DNA of 6,153 nt from Alphaproteobacteria bacterium (GCA_028865155.1 JAGWKW010000082.1:1-6153), one strand, 5' to 3'. Counted from the stretch's first letter, positions 1 through 5,110 are shown. Numbers and translations: made by a program. Notes: generated by a model from the letters alone, not told the origin.

Positions 1-165
1 TTCGGCCAGGAATTCGTTCGACGCTTTTGTGATGACTTTCTGCGCTTCGGCGACGGCGCGCGGCGAAAACAGCTCGTCGAGCCGGGCTGGAACCAGCTTG
101 TCCAGCAGGCTGCGGTCGGGGGGCAGGATCGTCACATCGTCTTCGCTGTCGGGCGTATCGGCCAT
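1..165 (-). CDS. N-terminal fragment of a small protein co-transcribed with a CheY-like regulator (cut by window edge)
   Basis: Only the first 55 codons are inside the window; the frame is open to base 1. It starts at ATG 165-163, preceded by a GGAAA ribosome site at 175-171, and begins MADTPDSEDDVTILPPDR. The N-terminus is acidic and has no signal peptide or membrane segment, so a cytoplasmic protein is likely. Next comes a stretch that looks helical (LLDKLVPARLDELF, then a run rich in Ala, Val and Lys). It begins 21 nt after the stop of the response regulator on the same strand, so the two are probably one operon. I recall small alphaproteobacterial proteins beside CheY-like regulators with a similar acidic start and an IxPP motif, and an Hpt-like His-x-Leu-Lys-Gly segment further on. 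That part would lie outside the window, so this role is a guess. I cannot name the family from the fragment. Confidence 0.6.
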   Translation of the reverse strand, partial: MADTPDSEDDVTILPPDRSLLDKLVPARLDELFSPRAVAEAQKVITKASNEFLAE

Positions 166-186
166 GTTCGTTTCCAGTGATGCGTT

Positions 187-720
187 TTATTTGCGCCGTC
201 GCCGTTTCCGGCGCTCGGTTCCGTTTGGGGCGGGTTTGTCGGAATGGCGGCGGTCCGGGCCGCGGTAGCTCGAAGCGACGATGAACGGCCGCGGATGCTC
301 GATGATCGCCCGAATGCGGGCTATGAGCTGCGCCGCCGAAAACGGCTTGATCACATAGCCGTTGACGCCCGCATTCAGGGCCGTGATAACGTATTTCGCT
401 TCGGTGTTTCCGGTCAGCATGATAACCGGGGTCATCGGGCGGCGCGCCCGCGGCGAGGACCTCATGAAACGGACGATCTCGATGCCGTCCATGTCGGGTA
501 TGCACCAGTCCGTTATGATGAAATCGAATTCATGTTCCGACGCAAGTTCGATCGCCTGGCGGCCGCTTGTGGCGACCGTGATGTCTTTGAATCCCAGGCG
601 GATAAGGATGTCGGTGACAAGCTGCCGGATTGGTTTTTCGTCATCGACGATCAAAACCCGGAGTGAGCTTAACTGGTTTTTTTTCATCGCCCGGTGCGAA
701 TCGGGGGAGGCATGTCTCAT
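187..720 (-). CDS. Single-domain CheY-like response regulator with basic C-terminal tail
   Basis: A receiver-domain protein of 177 aa that would accept phosphate from a histidine kinase or Hpt protein and act by protein contact, since no DNA-binding or enzymatic output domain is present. The receiver covers about residues 19-142. Visible key residues are the acidic pair D26-D27 (VLIVDDE), phospho-acceptor D71 (FIITDW), T103 (VIMLTG), switch aromatic Y122 and K125 (YVIKPF). After it comes a 35-residue tail containing YRGPDRR and ERR and ending in a run of Arg/Lys. Such GPDRR/ERR tails are common on alphaproteobacterial stand-alone regulators. Start ATG 720 has a good GAGGA site (728-724). The alternative ATG at 687 lacks a clear ribosome site, so the longer start is preferred. 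It is the first gene of an operon with the truncated small gene downstream. Partner kinase and target cannot be told from this window. Confidence 0.93.
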   Translation of the reverse strand: MRHASPDSHRAMKKNQLSSLRVLIVDDEKPIRQLVTDILIRLGFKDITVATSGRQAIELASEHEFDFIITDWCIPDMDGIEIVRFMRSSPRARRPMTPVIMLTGNTEAKYVITALNAGVNGYVIKPFSAAQLIARIRAIIEHPRPFIVASSYRGPDRRHSDKPAPNGTERRKRRRRK

Positions 721-723
721 GTT

Positions 724-728
724 TCCTC
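724..728 (-). promoter_or_regulatory. Ribosome binding site deciding the regulator start
   Basis: Read on the minus strand, GAGGA lies 3 nt before ATG 720, whereas no purine-rich site precedes the internal ATG at 687. This favours the longer, 177-aa form of the response regulator. Confidence 0.5.
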
Positions 729-750
729 GGGCCGAAAGGGGAACCGGAAA

Positions 751-799
751 ATAATATTGTATGCATATTATATAAATTAAACGATAAGCGGCTTATCAT
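751..799 (-). promoter_or_regulatory. AT-rich promoter region of the response-regulator operon, with operator-like palindrome
   Basis: This stretch is strikingly AT-rich compared with the surrounding coding DNA. On the minus strand it contains TATAAT at 772-767 and TACAAT at 761-756, either of which could be a -10 element; no good -35 partner is seen at 16-18 bp. A perfect palindrome, GATAAGC-G-GCTTATC, occupies 783-797, close to where a -35 element or operator would sit. The position suggests a regulator site controlling the CheY-like operon. The regulator is unknown and no transcription start can be proven from sequence. Confidence 0.4.
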
Positions 800-809
800 G
801 GATCAATTG

Positions 810-850
810 GCGTTTTGCGGCGCTGAAATTTCGCTTCTCCTGCAAAACGT
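810..850. repeat. Inverted repeat with 8-bp perfect arms between regulator and tRNA-Arg
   Basis: CGTTTTGC (811-818) is exactly complementary to GCAAAACG (842-849). On the plus strand, G·U pairs extend the stem by one pair on each side, with a loop of about 21 nt. A T-run follows only after 13 nt (863-869), so this is not a typical intrinsic terminator. It lies immediately upstream of the presumed tRNA-Arg promoter and could be a binding site, a weak structured element, or chance. Confidence 0.35.
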
Positions 851-857
851 CTAACAC

Positions 858-863
858 TATGAT
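858..863 (+). promoter_or_regulatory. Probable -10 element for tRNA-Arg
   Basis: TATGAT matches the -10 consensus in five of six positions and lies 11 nt before the tRNA 5' end, so a transcript would start only a few bases upstream of the mature tRNA. The candidate -35 at 17-bp spacing (TTCTCC, 835-840) is weak. Placement is the main support. Confidence 0.35.
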
Positions 864-874
864 TTTTTTGGCAA

Positions 875-951
875 GCGCCCGTAGCTCAGCTGGATAGAGC
901 AGCGGTTTCCTAAACCGGAGGTCGGAGGTTCGAATCCTCTCGGGCGCACCA
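875..951 (+). tRNA. tRNA-Arg (anticodon CCT), CCA encoded
   Basis: A 77-nt cloverleaf can be folded by hand. Acceptor GCGCCCG (875-881) pairs with CGGGCGC (941-947), discriminator A is at 948 and CCA at 949-951. The D-stem is GCTC/GAGC. The anticodon loop TTCCTAA (907-913) carries CCT at 909-911. The T-arm GGAGG-TTCGAAT-CCTCT closes with one G·U pair. The tRNA reads AGG arginine codons. The anticodon stem GCGGT/ACCGG has four pairs; the outermost position (27-43) is a G-G mismatch (902 and 918). The gene looks otherwise intact. No copy of its 3' end is seen nearby, so nothing indicates a used integration site. Confidence 0.96.
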
Positions 952-973
952 TCATCTGGCTTTGGAGAACGAC

Positions 974-1012
974 AAGACGGTATTGCCGGGAGCCTGTTAG
1001 ACGGCCGTTTTT
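974..1012 (+). terminator. Possible intrinsic terminator after tRNA-Arg
   Basis: AAGACGG (974-980) can pair with CCGTTTT (1005-1011), including one G·U, around a 24-nt loop, and the right arm merges into a run of five T (1008-1012). The loop is long and the GC core only three pairs, so this is a weak call. It sits between tRNA-Arg and the end of the convergent lipoprotein gene, where a terminator is expected. Confidence 0.3.
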
Positions 1013-1019
1013 GCGTTAA

Positions 1020-1592
1020 TCAAAGTTTGCCACTGATAGAGGAGGTTTCTTCATCCGGAGGCGCGCATCCTGTAAACAGGCCGTCATTATTCATTTTCTT
1101 AACGACGTCTGCCGCGAATATTAATCCTTTGTCTGCTAGCACTACATTGCCGGAGTCAAAAACCATTAAGGATTTCCATACTTCTTTTCCGCCGGCATCC
1201 CTGAGGGTAAATGTATAGTGGAAGTTGTCCGGATCGCCTATGGGCATGCCGTAGCGGGTAAGCCGCTGGTAGGATGTCAGGACAATTGTCAGCGCGGCGT
1301 CGAACGCGTTTCCATTGGCGTCTTTTTTCAGAACCGGCCCGGATGGATTTGCGAAGGCTTCTCCGGCGCTGACCAATGTAACTTGCGCGCCGCATGTATG
1401 CAGCATTTCCGTTAGGTTTTTATTGAAGCTATCCTGAAAATAGGATGGCCCCAATTGCTCGACGATGGCGAGTCGTCGAATATTCGCCTTGTAATTCGGA
1501 TCCTTAATGGATTCGGCATGCATGATGGTACATCCCATAACGGGCAATATGAGGCAGAGCAAAAAGACTCGTGGAACGCGAACGCCAAGCAT
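1020..1592 (-). CDS. Small predicted lipoprotein, second of a tandem paralogous pair
   Basis: Predicted protein of 190 aa. The short N-terminus carries two Arg, then a hydrophobic core (FLLCLILP) and a lipobox VMGC with lipid-acceptor C21, so it should be exported and membrane-anchored. The mature part is soluble and of unknown function. Visible marks are a CGAQ motif (C67-Q70), a YxxTxTLRDAGGKEVW strand-like stretch, and a C-terminal DGLFTGCAPP with C176; the two cysteines could form a disulfide. Start ATG 1592 is chosen because GAGGAG (1608-1603) lies 10 nt upstream and the signal peptide then has normal length. ATG 1628 would add 12 residues and overlap the upstream gene by 22 nt. Its ribosome site overlaps the stop codon of the preceding lipoprotein gene, so the two are probably translated from one mRNA. 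I do not recognise a named family. Confidence 0.8.
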   Translation of the reverse strand: MLGVRVPRVFLLCLILPVMGCTIMHAESIKDPNYKANIRRLAIVEQLGPSYFQDSFNKNLTEMLHTCGAQVTLVSAGEAFANPSGPVLKKDANGNAFDAALTIVLTSYQRLTRYGMPIGDPDNFHYTFTLRDAGGKEVWKSLMVFDSGNVVLADKGLIFAADVVKKMNNDGLFTGCAPPDEETSSISGKL

Positions 1593-1602
1593 AAATGAAA
1601 AT

Positions 1603-1608
1603 CTCCTC
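1603..1608 (-). promoter_or_regulatory. Ribosome binding site overlapping the upstream stop codon
   Basis: GAGGAG on the minus strand is the strongest ribosome site near either start of the downstream lipoprotein gene and shares bases with the TGA stop of the upstream lipoprotein gene (1609-1607). This suggests translational coupling and supports ATG 1592. Confidence 0.5.
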
Positions 1609-2176
1609 AGTTTTTCGGTGCGGGGCATTGGGGTAGAAATCCTTTGTGGTTCAAATCGTCAAAGATGGCCGAGGCCAAGCCAGACCCGCCGCCAGGGAAG
1701 AACAGGCTCTTGGCTGGAACGTTTGCAGAGCCTTGCCAAGACATGCCCGCAACCGGGGGGCGCCAAACAAGGGCAAGACTGAACTGAATATCAACGATAC
1801 CCCCATTCACCACAGATTGGGAGGAAATCCAATGGACGGACATTATGGTATCGGGAGAGAAGGAGGCTTCCTCTTGCAATATCTGTTTTCTCGCGGTTTC
1901 CGGGTTATCGTTTAAAGATAAGGTTTCCGGTTTTTGCGCATCGAAAAAGACGTGCGTTTGCGTACCGCAGCGCTGCATCTTCTCGGACAAGGTGTTTGTA
2001 AATGCCGTGGCATCATCGCTCCATGCTTGCGGCGCATTAAGGATGACGAACAATCTTTCAGGCTGCTTTCGGGAAGAAGGAATTGCGGTCGTATTGAGGC
2101 GTACACGGTTAGCGCATCCGGCCATTCCGAAAAAGAGAACCGCGCAGCAGGCATATTTAAAGACTTTGCCATTCAT
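1607..2176 (-). CDS. Small predicted lipoprotein, first of a tandem paralogous pair
   Basis: Predicted protein of 189 aa. Residues 1-20 form a signal peptide (MNGKVFKY followed by a hydrophobic core) ending in the lipobox MAGC, with lipid-acceptor C21, the same position as in its downstream neighbour. The mature domain has CGTQ (C70-Q73), a DTIMSVHWISSQ stretch, a predicted strand with VDIQFSLALVW, a Gly-rich FFPGGGSG turn, and a C-terminal KGFLPQCPAP with C184. These landmarks occur in the same order in the next gene, pointing to an ancient duplication despite low identity. Start ATG 2176 has no clear Shine-Dalgarno site, but no other start gives an intact signal peptide. Periplasmic or outer-membrane location is inferred; function is unknown. 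The nucleotide sequence looks somewhat more AT-rich than its neighbours by eye. Confidence 0.8.
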   Translation of the reverse strand: MNGKVFKYACCAVLFFGMAGCANRVRLNTTAIPSSRKQPERLFVILNAPQAWSDDATAFTNTLSEKMQRCGTQTHVFFDAQKPETLSLNDNPETARKQILQEEASFSPDTIMSVHWISSQSVVNGGIVDIQFSLALVWRPPVAGMSWQGSANVPAKSLFFPGGGSGLASAIFDDLNHKGFLPQCPAPKN

Positions 2177-2502
2177 GGTTTGTTTTCAGAATCAAATGAT
2201 GAAGAAAACATAAAGGCTTTCCTGCAGCCGGGCCATTGACGTTTGCTATATTGTGCATTCTTGCCTTAATATAACAGAGTATCGTCTGTACCGCCAAAGT
2301 CGACGGTTTTGAAATTTTGCTTCCCGGCGGCCACTTAGCGAAAGAAAATGGTAACCATTCCATGGTACGATGCAGAAAATCGTTGTAAATAAAAGGAAAA
2401 CTCGACCCATCTTCGAAAAAAAAGGCTCTTGTGGCTGCCCAGAACAATCGGACAAGGCAAGTTAGGCCGCCGGGTACTGTCTTGAAATCGTGCAAATGGC
2501 TC
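2177..2502. promoter_or_regulatory. Divergent intergenic region between lipoprotein pair and pentapeptide gene
   Basis: This 326-nt stretch separates divergently transcribed units and must hold both promoters. On the minus strand, TTGGCG (2297-2292) and TATATT (2273-2268) are 18 bp apart. On the plus strand, TTGCTA (2243-2248) and TAATAT (2267-2272) are also 18 bp apart; the two -10 candidates overlap. Further in, ATGGTAACCAT (2348-2358) is a near-perfect palindrome, and ATGGTA recurs at 2362-2367. Small open frames crossing the region on the minus strand have no coding character. The plus-strand frame of the pentapeptide gene is open back to GTG 2431, which has AAAGG five bases before it, so the region's right end could be coding if that start is used. 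Confidence 0.4.
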
Positions 2503-3825
2503 ATGAACGCGAATCCCGAAAAAAAGCAGGCGGATAAGGAAAAAAGCGAAGACGCCGGGGAAAAGAAACCCAAGCGGCTGACCCAGCAGGAGCTGGAAGC
2601 CGTGATCAAGAAGCATGAAAATTTCGTCATGGGGCGCAAGGGCGGAATGCGCGCCAACCTGGCTCATCACGACCTGTCCGGCCTTTCCTTCGCCGGGCGC
2701 AACATGTCCGATGCCGATTTCACCGGCGCATATCTGAGCAGCGCCGATTTTTCGGGAACGCGGCTGGAGCGCGCGGTTTTTTATTGCGCCGATTTGCGCC
2801 ATGCGAACATGTACGGCGCCAACCTGCAGCGCGCCGATTTGCGGGGCGCATCGCTGCGCGGCGCGAACATGGTCGGCGCGAATATGATGGGCACGGATTT
2901 GCGCGAAGGTTCTTTGTCGAGCGCAGACAGCAGCGGAGAATTGAAAGCCGCCCATGGAAATTTGACGGTCATCGACAAAGGCGGTGCCAATCTGAGCGGC
3001 GCCAATCTGAGCGACGTCAAAATGTCCGGCGCCGTCGCCATCGGCAGCAATTTCAGCGATGCGACGCTTAAAAGCGCCAAGATAAAGAACGCCAGTCTCA
3101 AAGACGCCGATTTTAGCGGCGCCAATATGAAAAATGCCGATCTGAGCGATTGCGATCTTGAAAATGTTATCCTGCGCGGCGCGGTTTTGAGCGGCACCTC
3201 CATCAACCTGAGCGAGATCGCCAAGGAAAACCTGGAAGGCGCGATGACCAGCGTGCCGATCGGCCCGTCGATGCAGGAACTTGGCGTGCCGATCGAGCAG
3301 CTTTTGCATCTCCATAAAGTATGGATCGACAGTAACGGCAAGGAAGGGCAGCGGCTCGATGTTAGCGGTTTCGATCTGCGCGGCGTTGCCCACTTCAACG
3401 GTGCCTGCCTGACGATGATCAAAGGCAAAGGCGCCATTATGTACGAAGTGAGCTTTGTGAAAGCCCAGCTGCAGCATGTCGATTTGAGCGAAGCCGATTT
3501 GCGGCATGCCGATTTTTCTTCCGCCGATATGCGCAGCGGCATTTTCGTCAACGCCCGCCTCAGGAACGCCAACCTTCAGGGCGCGAGCCTGCAGCCGCTG
3601 GCGATCGGTGGCACTATTCTGACGACCGACATGTCTGGCGCGTCCTTGCGCTATGCCAACCTGTCGAACGCCAATTTAAGCCATGTCAAATTTTGCAAGG
3701 CCGACCTTGCCGATGCCGATTTGCGCGGCGCGACCCTGGCTTTCACCAACTTCGACGGCGCCGACCTCGAAGGCACGCAGCTGGATCCGGAGCAGCGCGA
3801 AATCCTGAACCTGCCGCAGAAATAA
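2503..3825 (+). CDS. Two-module pentapeptide-repeat protein
   Basis: A 440-aa protein without signal peptide or membrane segment, so probably cytoplasmic. Residues 1-25 are highly charged (Lys/Glu) and likely disordered. A short helix with H38 and F41 leads into nineteen consecutive A(D/N)LxG-type pentapeptides (51-145). After a 16-residue break (146-161) come about fourteen more (162-231). Residues 232-262 form a linker. Then a second copy of the helix-plus-entry module (EQLLHLHKVW, H271 and W274, then a DLRG entry at 291-294) starts another set of repeats to about 425. Such repeats fold as a right-handed four-sided beta-helix. Most family members act by protein contact; gyrase-binding Qnr/MfpA types are about half this length and there is no specific sign of that role here. 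Start ATG 2503 has a poor ribosome site. GTG 2431 (24 residues longer) has a better one and remains possible. Ends 5 nt from the convergent glycosylase gene. Confidence 0.92.
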   Translation: MNANPEKKQADKEKSEDAGEKKPKRLTQQELEAVIKKHENFVMGRKGGMRANLAHHDLSGLSFAGRNMSDADFTGAYLSSADFSGTRLERAVFYCADLRHANMYGANLQRADLRGASLRGANMVGANMMGTDLREGSLSSADSSGELKAAHGNLTVIDKGGANLSGANLSDVKMSGAVAIGSNFSDATLKSAKIKNASLKDADFSGANMKNADLSDCDLENVILRGAVLSGTSINLSEIAKENLEGAMTSVPIGPSMQELGVPIEQLLHLHKVWIDSNGKEGQRLDVSGFDLRGVAHFNGACLTMIKGKGAIMYEVSFVKAQLQHVDLSEADLRHADFSSADMRSGIFVNARLRNANLQGASLQPLAIGGTILTTDMSGASLRYANLSNANLSHVKFCKADLADADLRGATLAFTNFDGADLEGTQLDPEQREILNLPQK

Positions 3826-3830
3826 ACCTG

Positions 3831-4310
3831 CTATCCGCGTAGGGCTTTGCGCCAATGTATGAGCTTTTGCCGGTAGCCCATGCCCGCATGGGCCGGGCTG
3901 GTCGAGGGAAGGGTAACATGCGGCATTTTTATGCCGACATGATGGCGGAACAGTTTTTCAGCGGTTTTGCCATTGAAGCAAATTCGTTCAATGTCGCGAT
4001 GTGTTTTGAAGAACGTGGCGAAGTCGTTCGGCTGCGGCGCGCGGATGGCGGCGTCGAGGCTGCCTTCGCGTTCAGCCGTTGCGCAGACGTCCCATAAGGC
4101 GATGCGGTTTTCCTTCAGCTGTTCGAGCCGGTCTTTGTAGGGCAGGTCGGGCCCTGCGCCCACAATGTCGCCCATGATTTTCCAGAAGGCGTTTTGCGGC
4201 TTGGCGTAATACTGATGTTCCGCGAGGGATTTGACGCTGGGCAGCGTGCCCAGAATTAGCACACGCGCATCCGGGCGAGAGATGGGGGCGAAGCCGGTGC
4301 ATTTGGTCAT
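3831..4310 (-). CDS. Hypoxanthine/uracil-DNA glycosylase (UDG superfamily, family 6 type)
   Basis: A 159-aa enzyme expected to remove deaminated bases (hypoxanthine from deoxyinosine, in the family-6/HDG group) from DNA by cleaving the N-glycosidic bond, starting base-excision repair in the cytoplasm. Supporting motifs are LILGTLPSVKSL (18-29), which holds the first active-site loop, QYYAKPQNAFWKI (33-45) with N40 as probable catalytic Asn and F42-W43 in the base pocket, ALWDVCATAEREGSLD (71-86), FNGKTAEKLF (112-121) and LPSTSPAHA (134-142), the DNA-minor-groove loop typical of the group. The first motif has Ser (S25) where many relatives have Gly. Length is normal for the family. Start ATG 4310 lacks a clear ribosome site but no earlier in-frame start exists nearby. 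It lies 56 nt downstream of an unknown gene on the same strand and may share its transcript. Confidence 0.9.
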   Translation of the reverse strand: MTKCTGFAPISRPDARVLILGTLPSVKSLAEHQYYAKPQNAFWKIMGDIVGAGPDLPYKDRLEQLKENRIALWDVCATAEREGSLDAAIRAPQPNDFATFFKTHRDIERICFNGKTAEKLFRHHVGIKMPHVTLPSTSPAHAGMGYRQKLIHWRKALRG

Positions 4311-4366
4311 GGATTTTTTTATGACGCTGTTGCGGCGATTGCAAGTCGTGCAGGAAATAGAGGAAT

Positions 4367-4843
4367 TTATGGGGTGGGCTTTATGGTCGTTTCATTCCTG
4401 CCGTGCTGCATGCCGTACGATCCGCGTTCGGCGCGCTTGGCTTCGACACCTTTGCGGATGGCGTCGCTCTCTCTGATAACGCTTGGCATTTGGTCATTGG
4501 ACTCGACATACTTCCGGAACATTCTATCGTCCAGATATGCGTCGCAACCACTTCTGCCGATGGCATGTATGGCGGCAACGGCATTTTCGTAATCTTTCAA
4601 TTTCGCGATGAAGTTCTCGAACTCTTTTGGATTCTTGACCATTTGCTCCAAAGTGGGGCCGTCCATAAGCGGGCCGTCGCGATCGGCATCGATCCCATGC
4701 TGCCTCATGAAGTCGAATTTTTCATTGTTCATGAGCGCAGCCAGTTCGTTCATGTTGAACTTTACGCCCATCAATCCATTCTCTGCCAGATCGGCGGCGG
4801 TGCGTTCATGAGGGCCGGCATTGGGGCGGTGGCTCATAACCAT
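4367..4843 (-). CDS. Hypothetical soluble protein, unrecognised
   Basis: Predicted protein of 158 aa, very hydrophilic, without signal peptide or membrane segment. It contains an N-terminal stretch NMNELAALMNNEKFDFMRQH, an acidic turn DADRDGP, a helical segment around KDYENAVAAIHAIG, one cysteine, and a basic low-complexity C-terminus ending near NETTIKPTP. I do not recognise a family. DADRDG resembles the first half of an EF-hand calcium loop, but no full loop or second hand is visible. The start at 4843 has GGA four to six bases upstream (GGAAAC then ATG); ATG 4837 (two codons later) has the same site at 7-nt spacing and is equally likely. It precedes the DNA glycosylase by 56 nt on the same strand. 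An open frame on the opposite strand (4403-4855) was judged a shadow because it begins with GTG and has no ribosome site. Confidence 0.65.
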   Translation of the reverse strand: MVMSHRPNAGPHERTAADLAENGLMGVKFNMNELAALMNNEKFDFMRQHGIDADRDGPLMDGPTLEQMVKNPKEFENFIAKLKDYENAVAAIHAIGRSGCDAYLDDRMFRKYVESNDQMPSVIRESDAIRKGVEAKRAERGSYGMQHGRNETTIKPTP

Positions 4844-4873
4844 GTTTCCATATGACGGTTCGAATATGGCTTT

Positions 4874-4879
4874 ATTTTA
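4874..4879 (-). promoter_or_regulatory. Possible -10 element of the hypothetical gene
   Basis: On the minus strand TAAAAT lies about 31 nt before ATG 4843, within an AT-rich patch that also contains TTAATTAA (4902-4909). No convincing -35 partner is found at 16-18 bp, so transcription could instead read through from tRNA-Tyr. Confidence 0.25.
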
Positions 4880-4927
4880 AGAAGCGTGCGCTAAGCATCC
4901 GTTAATTAATCCGCCGTGGGAGTATGG

Positions 4928-4941
4928 GAAATATGTATTTC
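4928..4941. repeat. 14-bp palindrome between tRNA-Tyr and the hypothetical gene
   Basis: GAAATA-TG-TATTTC is a perfect inverted repeat with 6-bp arms and 2-bp centre. The centre is too short for a terminator hairpin, so if it is functional it would be a protein-binding site about 85 bp upstream of the hypothetical gene. AT-rich palindromes of this size also occur by chance. Confidence 0.25.
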
Positions 4942-4954
4942 AATGACTTGGATA

Positions 4955-5040
4955 TGGTGGACAGGGTAGGATTCGAACCTACGTACTCGTGAGAGGGCAG
5001 ATTTACAGTCTGCTGCCATTAACCACTCGGCCACCTGTCC
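4955..5040 (-). tRNA. tRNA-Tyr (anticodon GTA), CCA encoded
   Basis: An 86-nt class II tRNA on the minus strand. Acceptor GGACAGG (5040-5034) pairs with CCTGTCC (4965-4959), the discriminator is A (4958) and CCA is encoded (4957-4955). The anticodon stem GCAGA/TCTGC encloses CTGTAAA with GTA at 5006-5004. A long variable arm (around CCTCTCACGAG) and the T-arm TAGG-TTCGAAT-CCTA follow. The long variable arm with GTA anticodon is the bacterial tRNA-Tyr signature. No structural defect was seen. It reads UAU and UAC. No strong terminator follows it. Confidence 0.97.
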
Positions 5041-5060
5041 AAATAACGGCGGAATGCGGG

Positions 5061-5090
5061 GAAGTACCTGAAAAAACAGGTTTCTGTCAA
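5061..5090 (-). promoter_or_regulatory. Promoter of tRNA-Tyr
   Basis: On the minus strand a perfect TTGACA (5090-5085) is followed after 18 bp by TACTTC (5066-5061) as a weak -10, then by a GC-rich stretch CCCCGC, the type of discriminator found in stringently controlled stable-RNA promoters. A start near 5054 would give a short leader before the tRNA at 5040. The spacer holds the inverted repeat ACCTG-A6-CAGGT (5066-5081 on the plus strand). The promoter lies just after the stop of the PhaC-like gene. Confidence 0.55.
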
Positions 5091-5110
5091 CCCTTCTTTG
5101 GCGAAACGGC

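Noticed and set aside
244..666. Plus-strand open frame of 140 codons opposite the response regulator
   Set aside because: The minus strand carries all conserved receiver residues; the plus-strand frame is a shadow with no recognisable motif.
923..951. tRNA-Arg 3' end as an integration site of a mobile element
   Set aside because: No integrase gene and no second copy of the tRNA 3' end are present; similarity to the tRNA-Tyr 3' end is only the normal T-loop and CCA.
2290..2310. ACCG...CGGT followed by TTTT as a terminator
   Set aside because: The stem is only four pairs, and it would end a transcript where no upstream plus-strand gene exists.
2335..3507. A 390-codon open frame antisense to the pentapeptide gene, rich in AQIG-type repeats
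   Set aside because: The repetitive sense codons for A-(D/N)-L-x-G give stop-free repeats on the opposite strand. The frame has no ribosome site, and the sense frame encodes a clear beta-helix protein.
2781..3572. A second antisense frame of 263 codons in the same place
   Set aside because: Same repeat-driven artefact; it ends and begins inside the pentapeptide gene and shows no domain.
4403..4855. Plus-strand 150-codon frame opposite the hypothetical gene
   Set aside because: It starts with GTG and has no ribosome site, while the minus-strand frame has an ATG with a GGA site and the hydrophilic composition of a soluble protein. This is a judgement, not proof.
4902..4909. TTAATTAA as half of a CtrA-type TTAA-N7-TTAA site
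   Set aside because: No second TTAA lies at 7-bp spacing on either side, and the same holds for the TTAA at 777-780.
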